From: Aquarana catesbeiana
Lineage: Eukaryota > Chordata > Amphibia > Anura > Ranidae
NCBI RefSeq assembly: GCF_042186555.1
Contig: NC_133333.1
Span: 65,293,141 to 65,357,140 of the forward strand
Direction: 5' to 3'
Length of the DNA stretch: 64,000 bases
Position numbers and translations under genes: made by a program. Below, piece by piece: positions 1-11,819 of this stretch. The notes beneath the pieces were generated by a model. That model was not told the origin of the DNA, ran no database searches, and saw only the letters and a list, made by a program, of their open reading frames with translations. The stretch's first letter is position 1, and each line of letters begins with the position of its first letter.

Positions 1-6
1 GCGGAC

Positions 7-323
7 TTTTTCTTTTTTTTTTTTTTTTTAACAATAGATTTTTATTGAAGGGATTTTAACAATACAGTTTGACATTGTCACGATAATTATTGTGACTAAC
101 TTCTTTGCAATATTTCTTAATATTAATACAGTAATTGATGGTCTGTACCAGTCTACCCTATTGTGTTCAAACTGTAGGCATGGATAGGCCACCAATTGCG
201 TTAATTAGTTGAATACAGAAAATTGTAAGGAAAACAAAAGAAAAAAAAAGAAAAAATTATATATATAAAAACTTGTTGCATAGGTTAATAGAGTGGGTCC
301 AGGATGATATACTACATCTGAGG

Positions 324-410
<87 letters not shown>

Positions 411-1247
411 CTTCAGTGTACTTCCAACTTGTCAAAAGATTATATATTACATTGTTTTAAGTAATTGGATGCTTTGGGATGGGTATTCCATTTCTTTCTA
501 AATGTAATGGTGGAATAGTTTTTATAAGCCAGCATTAATTCGTATTGGGCCTGTATTAATTCTGGCTATAACTGTTGATAAATTGGGTGCATTACTGGAT
601 TTCCAGAGGCTGAATATAGTGAGTCTTGTTGCTATTAGTGTGTGGAATACAATTGTTCTGAATTCTTTAGGATATATATCTAAATTAATACCTAGTAAGG
701 CTGTGGCAGGGTTTAGTTTATTTAGGATGCCCTTAAGGTCTGCTATGAAGGAAGTTATTGAATTCCAGAAGCTTTGCAAACTTTTACAGCTCCATAGAAT
801 GTGTAAAAGGTTACCCGTCTGATCATTGCATCTCCAACATAAATTAGATGTTGAGGGATGTATTTTTGATAATCTATATGGGGTCAGATACCACCTATTG
901 AGTATTTTTTGTGCATTGTCCCAGTGCTCGATACATGCTGACGACTTGCTAGATATATGAATGGCTTTTTTCCATTGTTCCCAGGTAAATTCTTGTTCTA
1001 GATCTCTCTCCCATTTAATAGTGTGTGTGTTTTTATTGTCAAAATGGGTGAGTCAATAATAGATCATAAAAAAGAAATTCCTTTTATTGATAGTTGATTT
1101 TGACGTGTGAAAAATTGCCATATAGTTAAAGGGATTTCTGCAGGGTTAGTCGGGTTGAAATCTTTTAGTCTGGTATGTTTCCTCAGTTTATTTAGAGTGA
1201 TCTCTTTATAATGCAAGGGTAAATTTACGCAAAGATGATAACCTTCT
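7..1247 (-). pseudogene. L1 LINE, 3' part: ORF2 C-terminus, 3' UTR and poly-A
   Basis: On the minus strand the segment ends in a poly-A run (poly-T at 7-29 on plus), as expected for an L1 3' end. Near 840-780 the minus strand encodes the cysteine motif CWRC...LLHILWSC typical of the L1 ORF2 C-terminus. It is followed in frame (to about 522) by a stretch ending in ALLGINLDIYPKEF, also a C-terminal L1 feature. The coding sequence beyond is decayed. This is one of three pieces of a single L1 copy; the others are 7906-8418 and 13745-15525. The piggyBac cluster inserted at the TTAA at 1248-1251 separates this piece from the next. Confidence 0.85.
328..408. repeat. (TA)n microsatellite
   Basis: An uninterrupted TA dinucleotide run of about 80 bp inside the L1 3' UTR. 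The open frame through it (runs of I and Y) is an artefact. Confidence 0.95.
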
Positions 1248-2566
1248 TTAACCACTTGACGACCGCCTCACGCCGATGTACGTCGGCAAGGTGGCACGGA
1301 CAGGCAAAATCACGTACATGTACGTGATTTGCCTTCCGCGGGTGGGGGGTCCGTTCGGTCCCCCCCCCGGTGCCCGAGGCGGTCGCCATTTCTTCCCGGG
1401 CGATGAGAGGTGAGGGGGAGGCCATCCATTGTTGGCCACCCCCTCCCGGCGAATGAAAATGCTTCCTTTCCCTCTGTAATGTAAACAGAGGGAAAGGAAG
1501 TGATGTCATCCCTCCTCAAGCCGGTCTTTTCATCGCGGCGCCGAGGAGAGAAGACATCAAGTAAGCCTGCACAACACTACACTAATAGTAGAACACGCCA
1601 GGCACACTTGTCACTCCCCCATCACCCCCCGATCACCCCCCTGTCACTCTGACACCAATAGCATTTTTTATTTTTTTTGCATTGGTGTCAGTTTGTGTCA
1701 GTTACAAGTGTTAGGGCAGTTAGGTTAGCCCCCTTTAGGTCTAGGGTACCCCCCCTTAGGTCCAGGGTACCCCCCTAACCCCCCCTAATAAAGGTTAACC
1801 CCTTGATTACCCCCCCCCGTCACCAGGGGGGTAAGCGATCGTTTTTCTGATTAGGTGACGCTAGTTAGGGAGGTAAGTATATAGGTTCGCTGTCAGTGTT
1901 TTATAGTGACAGGGACCCCCATATACTACCTGCTAAAGGTTTTAACCCCCTGATTGCCCCCTAGTTAACCCTTTCACCAGCGATCACTGTATAAGTGTTA
2001 CGGGTGACGCTGGTTAGCTAGTTTGTTTTTTGTAGTTTATTATAGTTTATTATAGTTTTAGGGCACCCGCCGTTTATTACCTTATAAAGGTTTAACCCCC
2101 TAATTGCCCGGCGGTGATATAAATTACATTTTTAGGGTCAGCTAAGGTCTGCGTCGCCCCAGGCAGCGTCAGGTTAGCGCCAGTACCGCTAAAACCCACG
2201 CACGCAGCATACACCTCCCTTAGTGCTATAGTATCTGAGCGGATCGATATCTGATCCGATCAGATCTATACTCCCCAGCAGTTTAGGGTTCCCATAAACA
2301 CAGTGTTAGCGGGATCAGCCCAGATACCTGCTAGTACCTGCGTTTTGCCCCTCGGCCCAGCCCTGCCCAGCCCACCCAAGTGCAGTATCGATCGATAACT
2401 GACACTTACAAAACACTAAGCACACATAACTGCAGCGTTCGCAGAGTCAGGCCTGATCCCTGCGATCGCTAACAGTTTTTTGGTAGCGTTTTGATACAGT
2501 CGCTGACAGTCAGGAGCTTTTTTGCCTGTGAGTCTCACTAGTGTACCCCTAAATTTAGAGCCCAAA

Positions 2567-4518
2567 ATGGCAAATCGAAGGTACACTAGTGAAGAGGCCT
2601 ACATGTTTCTGAGCATGACAGATAGTGAAGAGGAAGTCACTCATCTGTCAAGTTCAGGCTCAGAATACGATCCTGTAGAGGACAGCGGCTCCATGACAGA
2701 TAGCTCTGACGACGGAGTTGTGGTCCCTGCCAAGGTCAGGCGTGCCAGACCCCAATCTTCTTCTGTCCTTGAAGTGCAAGAACCGCAGGGCTCTTGTATG
2801 GAGCAGAGAAGTACTAGCGCCGCTATTCCTTCTGGTGAACTGGCAAGCACCAGCGGCCTAGTACACCCTGGTCGTACATCCAGCACTGCAGTATCACGTG
2901 GTGACATGGCGAGTCCCATAAGTGCAGTTCAAGCTGGTGAGGTGGCAAGCACTAGTAGCGTCCCGCTGCCACCAAGAAGACAAAGACAGGCCCGTCGTGC
3001 CCATAGTGCCCTTCCTGCTGCATTCGCCAATCCGAATTGGGAACCCACCACTTCTGCAGCACCCGTACTTCCCCCTTTCACTGGCCAACCCGGAATTCAG
3101 GTGGAAACAGTTGACTTTACGCCACTGGATTTTTATTCACTGTTTTTCACCGAAGATCTCTATAGATCTATTGTGGACCAAAGCAATTTATACGCTGGTC
3201 AACACATCGCCGCTAATCCCCAGTCCTCCCTTGCCAGAGATTGGAGACCAATTATGGTCTCCGAATTTAAGACCTTTCTGGGCCTTTCCCTCCTCATGGG
3301 GTTGAATAAAAAGAGTAAGTTGCGGTCATATTGGTCCACTGACCCAATTTACCATTCGCCCTTGTTCTCTGCTTCCATGGCCAGGGCACGATACGAGCAG
3401 ATTTTGCGGTTCATGCACTTCAATGACAATGAACTCTGTCGTCCTCGTGGAGACCCTGCATACGATCGGCTCTACAAAATTCGGCCCCTCGTAAACCACT
3501 TCAACCAACGTTTTGCAGACTTGTTTACCCCCATCAAGTTGTCTGCGTTGATGAGTCCCTGATTAAATTTTCTGGCCGCTTGTCATTCAAACAGTACCTT
3601 CCCAGCAAGCGTGCCAGATACGGGGTCAAGATGTATAAGCTCTGTGACAGGGCCACAGGCTATACATATAGTTTTATGGTTTACGAGGGCAAAGATAGTC
3701 ACGTAGAGCCGACAAACTGCCCTGACTACATAGGAAGCGCTGGCAAGATAGTGTGGGACTTGGTGTCACCCTTATTCGGAAAGGGGTACCACTTGTACGT
3801 GGACAATTATTATACGAGCGTGCCACTTTTTAGTCACTTGTTTGATCATCAGATTGGAGCATGTGGCACCGTGCGACCTAATCGCCGGGGCTTTCCCCAG
3901 CGGCTTGTAGATTCCCGTCTTAGGCTGGGGGAGAGAGCCTGCTTGAAGTATAATAATTTGCTCGCTATGAAGTGGAGGGATAAGAAGAATGTTTTCGTTC
4001 TCACCTCCCTTCATGCAGACACGACGACCCAAATTACTACGGCGACTGGTGTTGTGGAGAAACCCCTCTGTGTCCATGAATACAACCTTAATATGGGAGG
4101 GGGGACCTCAACGACCAGTTGTTGGCGCCGTACCTAGTTGCCCGTAAGGCCAGACGCTGGTACAAAAAAGTGTCTATTTCAATTGGCTTTGCTGAACGCT
4201 CATGTGCTATACAGAGCTTCAGGACGGACTGGATCCTTCCTTAAATTCCAGGAAGAGATCGTCAGAGCCCTTCTGTTTCCAGACGGTGCTCTACCTCACC
4301 TTCCCCAACCAAATGCAGTAAGCCGGCTGCATGAGAGGCATTTTCTTTATGCCATCCCGAGTACCCCTACCCAACGAGCCCCCCAAAAAAGATGTCGTGT
4401 CTGCAGCAAGCGCGGATTTAGGCATGACACCCGGTCTTATTGTCCCTCCTGTCCTGGCAATCCTGGTCTTTGCATGGGTGAATGCTTTGAACGCTACCAT
4501 ACACTAGTTAAGTATTAG
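2567..4518 (+). pseudogene. piggyBac transposase (DDE_Tnp_1_7), frameshifted
   Basis: This enzyme cuts and pastes DNA at TTAA. The best start is the ATG at 2567 (MANRRYTSEEAY), followed by an acidic, Ser-rich N-terminus. The core then begins (TPLDFYSLFFTEDLYRSIV, about 3118). The first catalytic Asp lies in CVDES (about 3544-3558), reached only after a one-base loss in a C run near 3530. The second Asp is in LYVDNYYTS (near 3802). The third lies in the LNDQ motif near 4105, which needs another frame change in a G run near 4095. A further shift lies near 4175. The C-terminal cysteine-rich finger is intact in the last frame (CRVCSKRGF...CPSCP...CF.RYHT, about 4400-4500) and ends at TAG 4516-4518. 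Length is normal for the family (about 590-650 aa), but at least three frameshifts make it non-functional. Confidence 0.92.
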
Positions 4519-5686
4519 CGTAGGGTTCAGCACTGCACAGACTAGGCACACTAACACAGGGTCTCCCAAGATGCCATTGCATTTTGAGAGACCCAAACCT
4601 GGAACCAGTTTCAAAAGTTAAAAGTTACTAAAAAAAAAAAAAAAAAAAAAAGTGTAAAAAAAAAAAATATAAAATAAAAAAACCAAAAATAGTTGTTTTA
4701 TTGTGCTCTCTCTCTCTCTCTCTATTCTCTCTATTGTTCTGCTCTTTTTTACTCTATTCTTTTCTGCAATGTTTTATTGTTATTATGTTTTACCGTGTTT
4801 GCTTTTCAGATTTTTTATACTTTACTGTTTACTGTGTTTTGTTGGTAACCATTTTATTGTTTTCAGGTACGCCATTCAGTTGCAGCGCGATTTATTTATC
4901 TTGACAGCAACAGCGTTTGCTCCCACGATATATAAAGCTGTGACTCCAGCGCTGTCGGAGGTGATTTCACCACCACAGTTACATACTTCAGCATATATGC
5001 CGAAGCGTGGGGGCAGCAGTGGGTGGAGGAGCAATTTGCTCCTGCCTTTTGCGGGAGGATGCCCCCATGCTTCGGCATATATAAATGGTGCATGTATGCC
5101 CATCATTAGAAGTGGGTGGATGAAGGGAGGTATTCTAATGGTGGGCATACCCACCGATCAATATCTTTTTCGTTCAGCCCACAGGCTGCATGAAAAAAAA
5201 GTTTACAATATATGCCCAACAAGGACCAGCAACGTACTGGTATGTTGCTGGACTTTGAGTGGTTATACCAGAATGATGCCTGCAGGTTTAGGTATCATCT
5301 TGGTATCATTCTTTTCAGCCAGCGGTCGGCTTTCATGTAAAAGCAATCCTAGCGGCTAATTAGCCTCTAGACTGCTTTTGCAAGCAGTGGGAGGGAATGC
5401 CCCCCCCCACCGTCTTCCATGTTTTTCTCTGGCTCTCCTGTCCCAACAGGGAACCTGAAAATGCAGCCGGTGATTCAGCCAGCTGACCATAGAGCTGATC
5501 AGAGACCAGAATGGCTCCAAACATCTCTATGGCCTAAGAAACCGGAAGCTACGAGCATTTCATGACTTAGATTTCGCCGAATGTAAACAACGCCATTGGG
5601 AAATTGGGAAAGCATTTTATCACACCGATCTTGGTGTGGTCAGATGCTTTGAGGGCAGAGGAGAGATCTAGGGTCTAATAGAGCCC

Positions 5687-5722
<36 letters not shown>

Positions 5723-6341
5723 AAAGGAACAGTTTAAAAATAAGATAAAAAAGCAAAAAAAAATAAAGAAAAAAAAAAAAAAAAAAAAAAGGAAGCACCC
5801 CTGTCCCCCCCTGCTCTCGCGCAAAGGCGAACGTAAGCGTCGGTCTGGCGTCAAATGTAAACAGCAATTGCATCATGCATGTGAGGTATCACCGCGAAGG
5901 ACAGAACGAGGGCAGTAATTTTAGCAGTAGACCTCCTCTGTAAATCTAAAGTGGTAACCTGTAAAGGCTTTTAAAAATGTATTTATTTTGTCGCCGCTGC
6001 ACGTTTGTGCGCAATTTTAAAGCATGTCATGTTTGGTAGCCATGTACTCGGCCTAAGATCATCTTTTTTATTTCATCAAACATTTGGGCAATACAGTGTG
6101 TTTTAGTGCATTAAAATTTTAAAAAGTGTGTTTTTTCCCCAAAAAATGTGTTTGAAAAATCGCTGCGCAAATACTGTGTGAAAAAAAAATATGAAACACT
6201 CACCATTTCAATCTGTAGGGCATTTGCTTAAAAAAAAATATATAATGTTTGGGGGTTCAAAGTAATTTTCTTGCAAAAAAAAAAAAATTTTCATGTAATC
6301 AAAAAGTGTCAGAAAGGGCTTTGTCTTCAAGTGGTTAGAAG
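4519..6341. repeat. Non-coding 3' half of the piggyBac unit
   Basis: This stretch holds A-rich tracts (4630-4680, 5690-5790), a CT run near 4710 and inverted short motifs such as the CTTCGGCATATA copies near 4988 and 5070. It ends with the terminal sequence GTCTTCAAGTGG followed by TTAG at 6335-6338. No coding potential was recognised; the ORFs here are low-complexity shadows. Confidence 0.6.
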
Positions 6342-6379
6342 AGTGGGTGATGTGTGACATAAGCTTCTAAATGTTGTGC

Positions 6380-7445
6380 ATAAAATGCCAGGACAGTTCA
6401 AACCCCCCCCAAATGACCCCATTTTGGAAAGTAGACACCCCAAGCTATTTGCTGAGAGGCATGTCGAGTCCATGGAATATTTTATATTGTGACACAAGTT
6501 GCGGGAAAGAGACAAATTTTTTTTTTTTTTTTTTTTGCAGAAAGTTGTCACTAAATGATATATTGCTCAAACATGCCATGGGAATATGTGAAATTACACC
6601 CCAAAATACATTCTGTTGCTTCTCCTAAGTATGGGGATACCACATGTGTGGGACTTTTTGGGAGCCTAGCCGCGCACGAGACCCCGAAAACCAAGCACAG
6701 CCTTCAGGCTTTCTAAGGGCGTAAATTTTTGATTTCACTCTTCACTGCCTAGCACAGTTTCGGAGGCCATGGAATGCCGAGATGGCACAACCCCCCCCAA
6801 ATAACCCCATTTTGGAAAATAGACACCCCAAGCTATTTGCTGAGAGGCATGTTGAGTCCATGGAATATTTTATATTTTGACACAAGTTGCGGGAAAGTGA
6901 CAATTTTTTTTTTTTTTTTGCACAAATTGTCACTTTCCCGCAACTTGTGTCAAAATATAAAATATTCCATGGACTCAACATGCCTCTTAGCAAATAGCTT
7001 GGGGTGTCTACTTTCCAAAATGGGGTCATTGGGGGGGGGGTTTTGTGCCATCTGGGCTTTTTATGGCCTTCAAAACTGATAGGTAGTGAGGAGTGAAATC
7101 AAAAATTTATGCCCTTAGAAATCCTGAAGGCGGTGATTGGTTTTCGGGGCCCCGTACGCGGCTAGGCTCCCAAAAATCCCACACATGTGGTATCCCCATA
7201 CTCAGGAGAAGCAGCTGAATGTATTTTGGGGTGCAATTCCACATAGGCCCATGGCCTGTGTGAGCAATATATCATTTAGTGACAACTTTTTGTAAATATA
7301 TATTTTTTTTGTCATTATTCAATCACTTGGGACAAAAAAAAAAAAATAAATATTCAATGGGTTCAACATGCCTCTCAGCAATTTCCTTGGGGTGTCTACT
7401 TTCCAAAATGGGGTCATTTGGGGGGGGTTTGTACTGCCCTGCCAT
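6380..7445. repeat. Fold-back inverted repeat, arms about 520 bp, centre near 6915
   Basis: Left arm 6380-6905 and right arm 6925-7445 are reverse complements with scattered mismatches. Matching landmarks in mirrored order are: AATGACCCCATTTTGGAAAG with GACACCCCAAG; the ATATATTGCTCA block; CCACATGTGTGGGA; GGAGCCTAGCCGCG; GATGGCACAA; and ATTCCATGGACTCAACATGC. The innermost 110 bp are nearly perfect around a T-rich loop of about 20 bp. The structure lies in the right part of the piggyBac cluster. Confidence 0.9.
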
Positions 7446-7905
7446 TTTAGCACCTCAAGAAATGACATAGGCAGTCATAAACTAAAAGCTGTGTAAATTC
7501 CAGAAAATGTACCCTAGTTTGTAGACGCTATAACTTTTGCGCAAACCAATAAATATACGCTTATTGACTTTTTTTTTACCAAAGACATGTGGCCGAATAA
7601 ATTTTGGCCTAAATGTATGACTAAAATTGAGTTTATTGGATTTTTTTTATAACAAAAAGTAGAAAATATCATTTTTTTTTCAAAATTTTCGGTCTTTTTC
7701 CGTTTATAGCGCAAAAAATAAAAACCGCAGAGGTGATCAAATACCATCAAAAGAAAGCTCTATTTGTGGGAAGAAAAGGACGCAAATTTCGTTTGGGTAC
7801 AGCATTGCATGACCGCGCAATTAGCAGTTAAAGCGACGCAGTGCCAAATTGGAAAAAGACCTCTGGTCCTTAGGCAGCATAATGGTCCGGGGCTCAAGTG
7901 GTTAA

Positions 7906-8418
7906 CCCATTCGTCAGAATTTAGGCGTATGTTACAATAATTGATTGCTCCTGCCAGATTTATTAAATTGATTTTATTTTGGATATTTTTCGTTTTTGAA
8001 AGTATATGTTTCCAAGCTATTAATGTGGATCTGATATGGAGTAGTTTAGGTATATTAATCTTTGGTAGTATAGCGTAAGCTATTGCTAGGGCATATAGGT
8101 CGTGTCTTTTTGTGACTTGGTTCTCTATGTTTAGTCATAGTTTGTCTTCCGTGTTGTAAAACCAATATCTCATCTGATCTAATAGGGTTGCATAATAGTA
8201 GTTCTTGATGTCAGGTAGGTTAATTCCTCCTAAAGATTTTCTGGTAGTTAAGATGGAAAATGCCACTCTGGGTTTCTTTCCATTCCATATGCACCTTTTA
8301 AGTTTTGTATTCAGTTACGTGAAAAATTTGGACGGGATTGGGATGGGTAAACCTCTAAAATGGTATAGTATTTTGGGGAGGGTTTGCATTTTAAATGTGG
8401 CTATTTTCCGTACCCAAG
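7906..8418 (-). pseudogene. L1 LINE, middle part of ORF2 (between RT and C-terminus)
   Basis: The minus strand gives decayed L1 ORF2 linker coding, with readable stretches such as RSTLIAWKHILSKTKNI and SWVRKIATFKMQTLPKILYHF. It joins the 3' L1 piece across the TTAA insertion at 7902, and the RT piece across the DIRS insertion at about 8419. Stops are present, so it cannot be translated. Confidence 0.75.
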
Positions 8419-8716
8419 AAAACTGGAGTTAGACTTACCGGTAACCCTTGAGAGATGGAGTCCCTCCCATCGACCCAGGAAACACATTGCCAATAGTTCA
8501 AAAGGCAGTCCCTCAGGTCCCTGGTCAGTCATTTACCAAGATACGAAGGATGGAACTGTAAAAACAAAAACCATAACAGGTAATAATGTTAGTACATTAA
8601 CAAAGGGTGGAATCGTGCTGTCCTGGAAGACCACTGGAAAAGGAGTTACCGGTAAGTCTAACTCCAGTTTTCCCTAGTTGTCTTCCAGGACAGCCCTTGA
8701 GAGGATCCCCAAGTAC

Positions 8717-9905
8717 TCACCAGATTAGGGGGGGGACCACGGCTTGGAGAACTTTTCTCCCAAAAGCCTGATCCTGACTGGACATTAAGTCTAGTTGATA
8801 ATGCCTTGTAAAGGTGGAAAAGCTTGACCACGTGGCTGCTTTACATATTTGCTTCGGGGTGGCACCAGCTCTTTCTGCCCAGGAAGCTGATAATGCCCTT
8901 GTGGAGTGGGCTTTAATACCCCCAGGAGGATTTTTGTTTACTGTCTTATAACCCTGTGCTATAGCTAGTCTAATCCACCTAGCTATGGTTACTTTAGAAG
9001 CTTTTTGCTCCTTACGTTGTCCGGAAAAAAAGAACAAAGTGAATCTGAGATTCTGAATGGATTAGTTACCCTAAGATACTCTAGGATACACCTCCTCACA
9101 TCTAATAAATGAAAACGCTTTTCTTTCTCGTTTGAAGCCTTCTGACAGAAAGAAGGAAGGGAGGACAATATCCTGTGACCTATGGAAATTAGATGCCACC
9201 TTTGGTAAGAACCCAGGGTCTGTCTTTAGGATGACTCGGTCTCCTAGAATTTGGAGGAATGGATCTCTGACAGAGAGCTTGGATTTCACTAACTCTGCGT
9301 GCTGAAGTGATTTCCACAAGTAGTACTGTCTTGAAAGTGACAAGCCTTAGAGAGGCCTCTGAGATAGGTTCAAAAGATGACCCCAAAAATGCCTTTAGAA
9401 CGACTGATAGATCCCAACATGGGGCGATGTTAAATCTAACTGGTTTGCGTCTGGAGATTGCTTTACAGAACCTAGCAATGAAAGGATCTTCTTGCAACCT
9501 TTTCTCTAAGTACACACTTAAGGCCGCTATCTGGACCTTAATAGTACTAGGAGTTAGTCCTTTGTCTATCCCCTCCTGGAGAAACTGTAGGATATTTGCT
9601 GTATCCATGTTTACCTCACCTCGGCTGTTCAACCAGCTGTTAAATTTTCTCCATACCTTCCTGTAAATGGCTTGAGTGACAGGTTTTCTACTCTGTAGCA
9701 GGGTCTGAATCACCCTATCAGTCAGGCCCTTGCTCCTCAATATTTCTTCCTCAGTAACCACGCGGAGAGGTTCAGCATGGATACTTGTGGATGAAAGAGG
9801 TCCCTGAGACAGAAGGTCTGGTCTGCAGGGAAGCCTCAGAGGAGGTTGGTCTGTCAACCATAGCAACGTTGTGAACCATGGTCTCTTGGGCCAAAATGGT
9901 GCCAC
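8717..9905 (-). pseudogene. DIRS tyrosine recombinase (and preceding RNase H end), frameshifted
   Basis: In DIRS elements this recombinase inserts the circular DNA intermediate. The frame 9905-9189 covers the N-terminal SAM-like domain (TQAIYRKVWRKFNSWL, IQTLLQSRKPV) and the start of the catalytic domain (VEITSARRVSEIQAL, holding the first catalytic Arg). The next frame, 9037-8717, carries HSTRALSASWAERAGATPKQICKA, matching the C-terminal H-x-x-R box region, and a later RHYQLD with a Tyr, the probable nucleophile. The two parts lie in different frames with a break near 9190-9060, so the enzyme is inactive as it stands. Confidence 0.88.
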
Positions 9906-11640
9906 TAAGATTAAAACACGTTTCCTCGACTAGAAACCTCGCTAAAACCCTTGGGATGAGGTGAAGCAGAGGAAACGCATACGCTAAGCTGAAGGTCCAT
10001 GGGGTCTGTAAGGAGTCTACTGCCCAGGGCTGATCTCCTGGGTGTAGCGAGCAAAAATTTGGAACTTTTGCATTCTCCTTGTTTGCAAACAGGTCCACTA
10101 CTGGTTTTCCCCAGTAAGCTGCTATGTAGTTGAACACTTCCGGGTGTAGAGATCATTCTTGATTCGACACTCGTTGTCGACTCAAGAAATCCGCAGTGTT
10201 GTTCATCTCCCCTTTCAGGTGAATTGCAGAGATGGATGCTAGATTGGATTCTGCCCATTGAAATATGCGACTGGCTACCAACATTAGTCGATGACTTCTG
10301 GTGCCTCCTTGCTTGTTTATATAAGCTACAGCCGTCATTGTCTGAATGGACCTGTAGATGATGACCTTGTATTGTATTCTGAAAGAATAACAGAGCCCTG
10401 ACGACAGCTGTTAGCTCCTTCCAATTGGACGAGAGAAGTTTTTCCTCTGACGTCCACCTGCCTTGTGCCCAGTCTGAGTTGAGGTAGGCTCCCCAGCCCC
10501 AGCTGCTCGCATCCGTAGTTAGTATGGATGTGACAGGCGATCCAGAGAACCCCTTTGTTTAAATTCTCTGTCTCCTTCCACCACCAGAGGGAGCGCTTTA
10601 CTCTGGTGGGGATTGAAATCTCTTCTTCCAGATCCTTGTCTTTTAATTGTTCCAACAGAAACCTCTGAAGGTCTCTTTGGCGGAACCTGGCCCATTGTAC
10701 AGCTGGAATGGCTGCTGTCATAAGTCCTAAGACCGACATCACCTCCCTCACTGTACATTTGGCGCTGCTTTGAAGAAAAGACATTCTCTGCCGCAGATTC
10801 AATATCTTTTCTTCCGGCAGGACTATCCTCTGCTCTACTGACAGGCTCTTGTACCCAAAGTACAAAATTTCCTGTGTTGGGGTAGTCTTGGACTTTTCCA
10901 GACTGATTATCCACCCAAACTGACTCAGGCTGAGCTGTGTCAACTCTAGGTCCCGACGAAGTTGTTTCTCCGAAAGGGCCGTGAGGAGTAAGTCGTCTAG
11001 ATACGGAATAATTGAGACTGTAGTCTTAACGGAACTAATGCCTCCCCGAGAACCTTGGAAAAGATTCTCGGGGAGGACGACAGTCCGAAGGGAAGTGCTC
11101 TGCGCTGGAAATGATAAATTTTGGTGTCTATCTGGATCGCCATCCAAAGAAATTTCTAGCATTCCTTCCTTATCAGGTTATGCAGATAGGCGTCCCTTAA
11201 ATCCAGGGTAGCCATGAACACCTCTTTTTGGAGAAAATTCCTTAGAGCAAATGGACTACATCCGGAATTTTTTGTATCGGATGGAGCGGTTCAGAAGTCG
11301 GAGGTTCATGATTAGTCTGAACTTCCCAGACGGCTTTTTTACCACAAATGTGGGAGTAAAAACCGTCCCCCTGTTCCTGAATAGGGACTGGTGTCAATAC
11401 CTCTTGATCCACCATTTCCCCTATTAACAGAGGTAAGGCCTTGGCCTTCTGAGTATCTTGGAAGCTTTGTCACAAGAAACTTTGAGGGTGGATCGCTGTG
11501 AAATTCCAGTGCATACCCTCTTTATAATGTTTAAGACACTCGTTTGAGGTTATCTTTTCCCACTGTGGGAGAAAATTCACTAACCTTCCTCCCACGGGAA
11601 CCCTGATGTCACTGGGGTTTAGGGTTTGGATTGGGGCAGT
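9772..11640 (-). pseudogene. DIRS reverse transcriptase / RNase H, frameshifted
   Basis: The longest frame, 11162-10335, contains SIIPYLDDLLLTAL with the RT active-site YLDD (11003-10992), then the thumb and connection. RNase H-type sequence follows in other frames: TAVAYINKQGGTRSHRLM and AIHLKGEMNNTADFLSR, 10338-10153, then DLFANKENAKVPNFCS, 10137-9772. The RT N-terminus (RLIMNLR..NRSIRYKKF) reads at about 11340-11250 in another frame. The domain order RT, RNase H, then recombinase is the DIRS order. Several frameshifts separate the parts. Confidence 0.88.
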
Positions 11641-11819
11641 TAAAGAGTATTCCCCCTTTTCCTTTTCCTTTTTGTCCTGTCCAGTGCTTTTTGGGTTTGA
11701 ACTCCTTCTCTGACTTGGAGGGTTCCTTTGCAGGACGAAAAAATTCTTTGAAAAATTTTTTTTTTAATGGGAAAGGTTTTCTTTTTATCCGCCGTTCTTT
11801 CTAAGGCGGTATCTAATTC

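Larger units (their letters stand above)
1248..7905 (+). mobile_element. piggyBac-type transposon cluster with TTAA target duplication
   Basis: The block is bounded by TTAA at 1248-1251 and 7902-7905. Its ends are inverted: CCACTTGA at the left and TCAAGTGG at the right. L1 sequence continues on both sides, so this is a clean insertion. A subterminal palindrome (CACGTACATGTACGTG, about 1312-1327) is typical of the superfamily. A broken transposase gene lies at 2567-4518. A second right-hand terminus (...TCAAGTGG followed by TTAG) sits at 6327-6338, so the autonomous-type unit probably spans 1252-6334. The interval 6339-7901 would then be a second unit lacking its own left end. The rest is non-coding, A/T-rich and repetitive. 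Confidence 0.9.

Noticed and set aside
205..435. 76-residue frame of alternating Ile/Tyr
   Set aside because: Translation of the TA microsatellite.
1225..1519. Pro/Gly-rich overlapping frames on the minus strand
   Set aside because: Shadows of the GC-rich terminal region of the piggyBac element.
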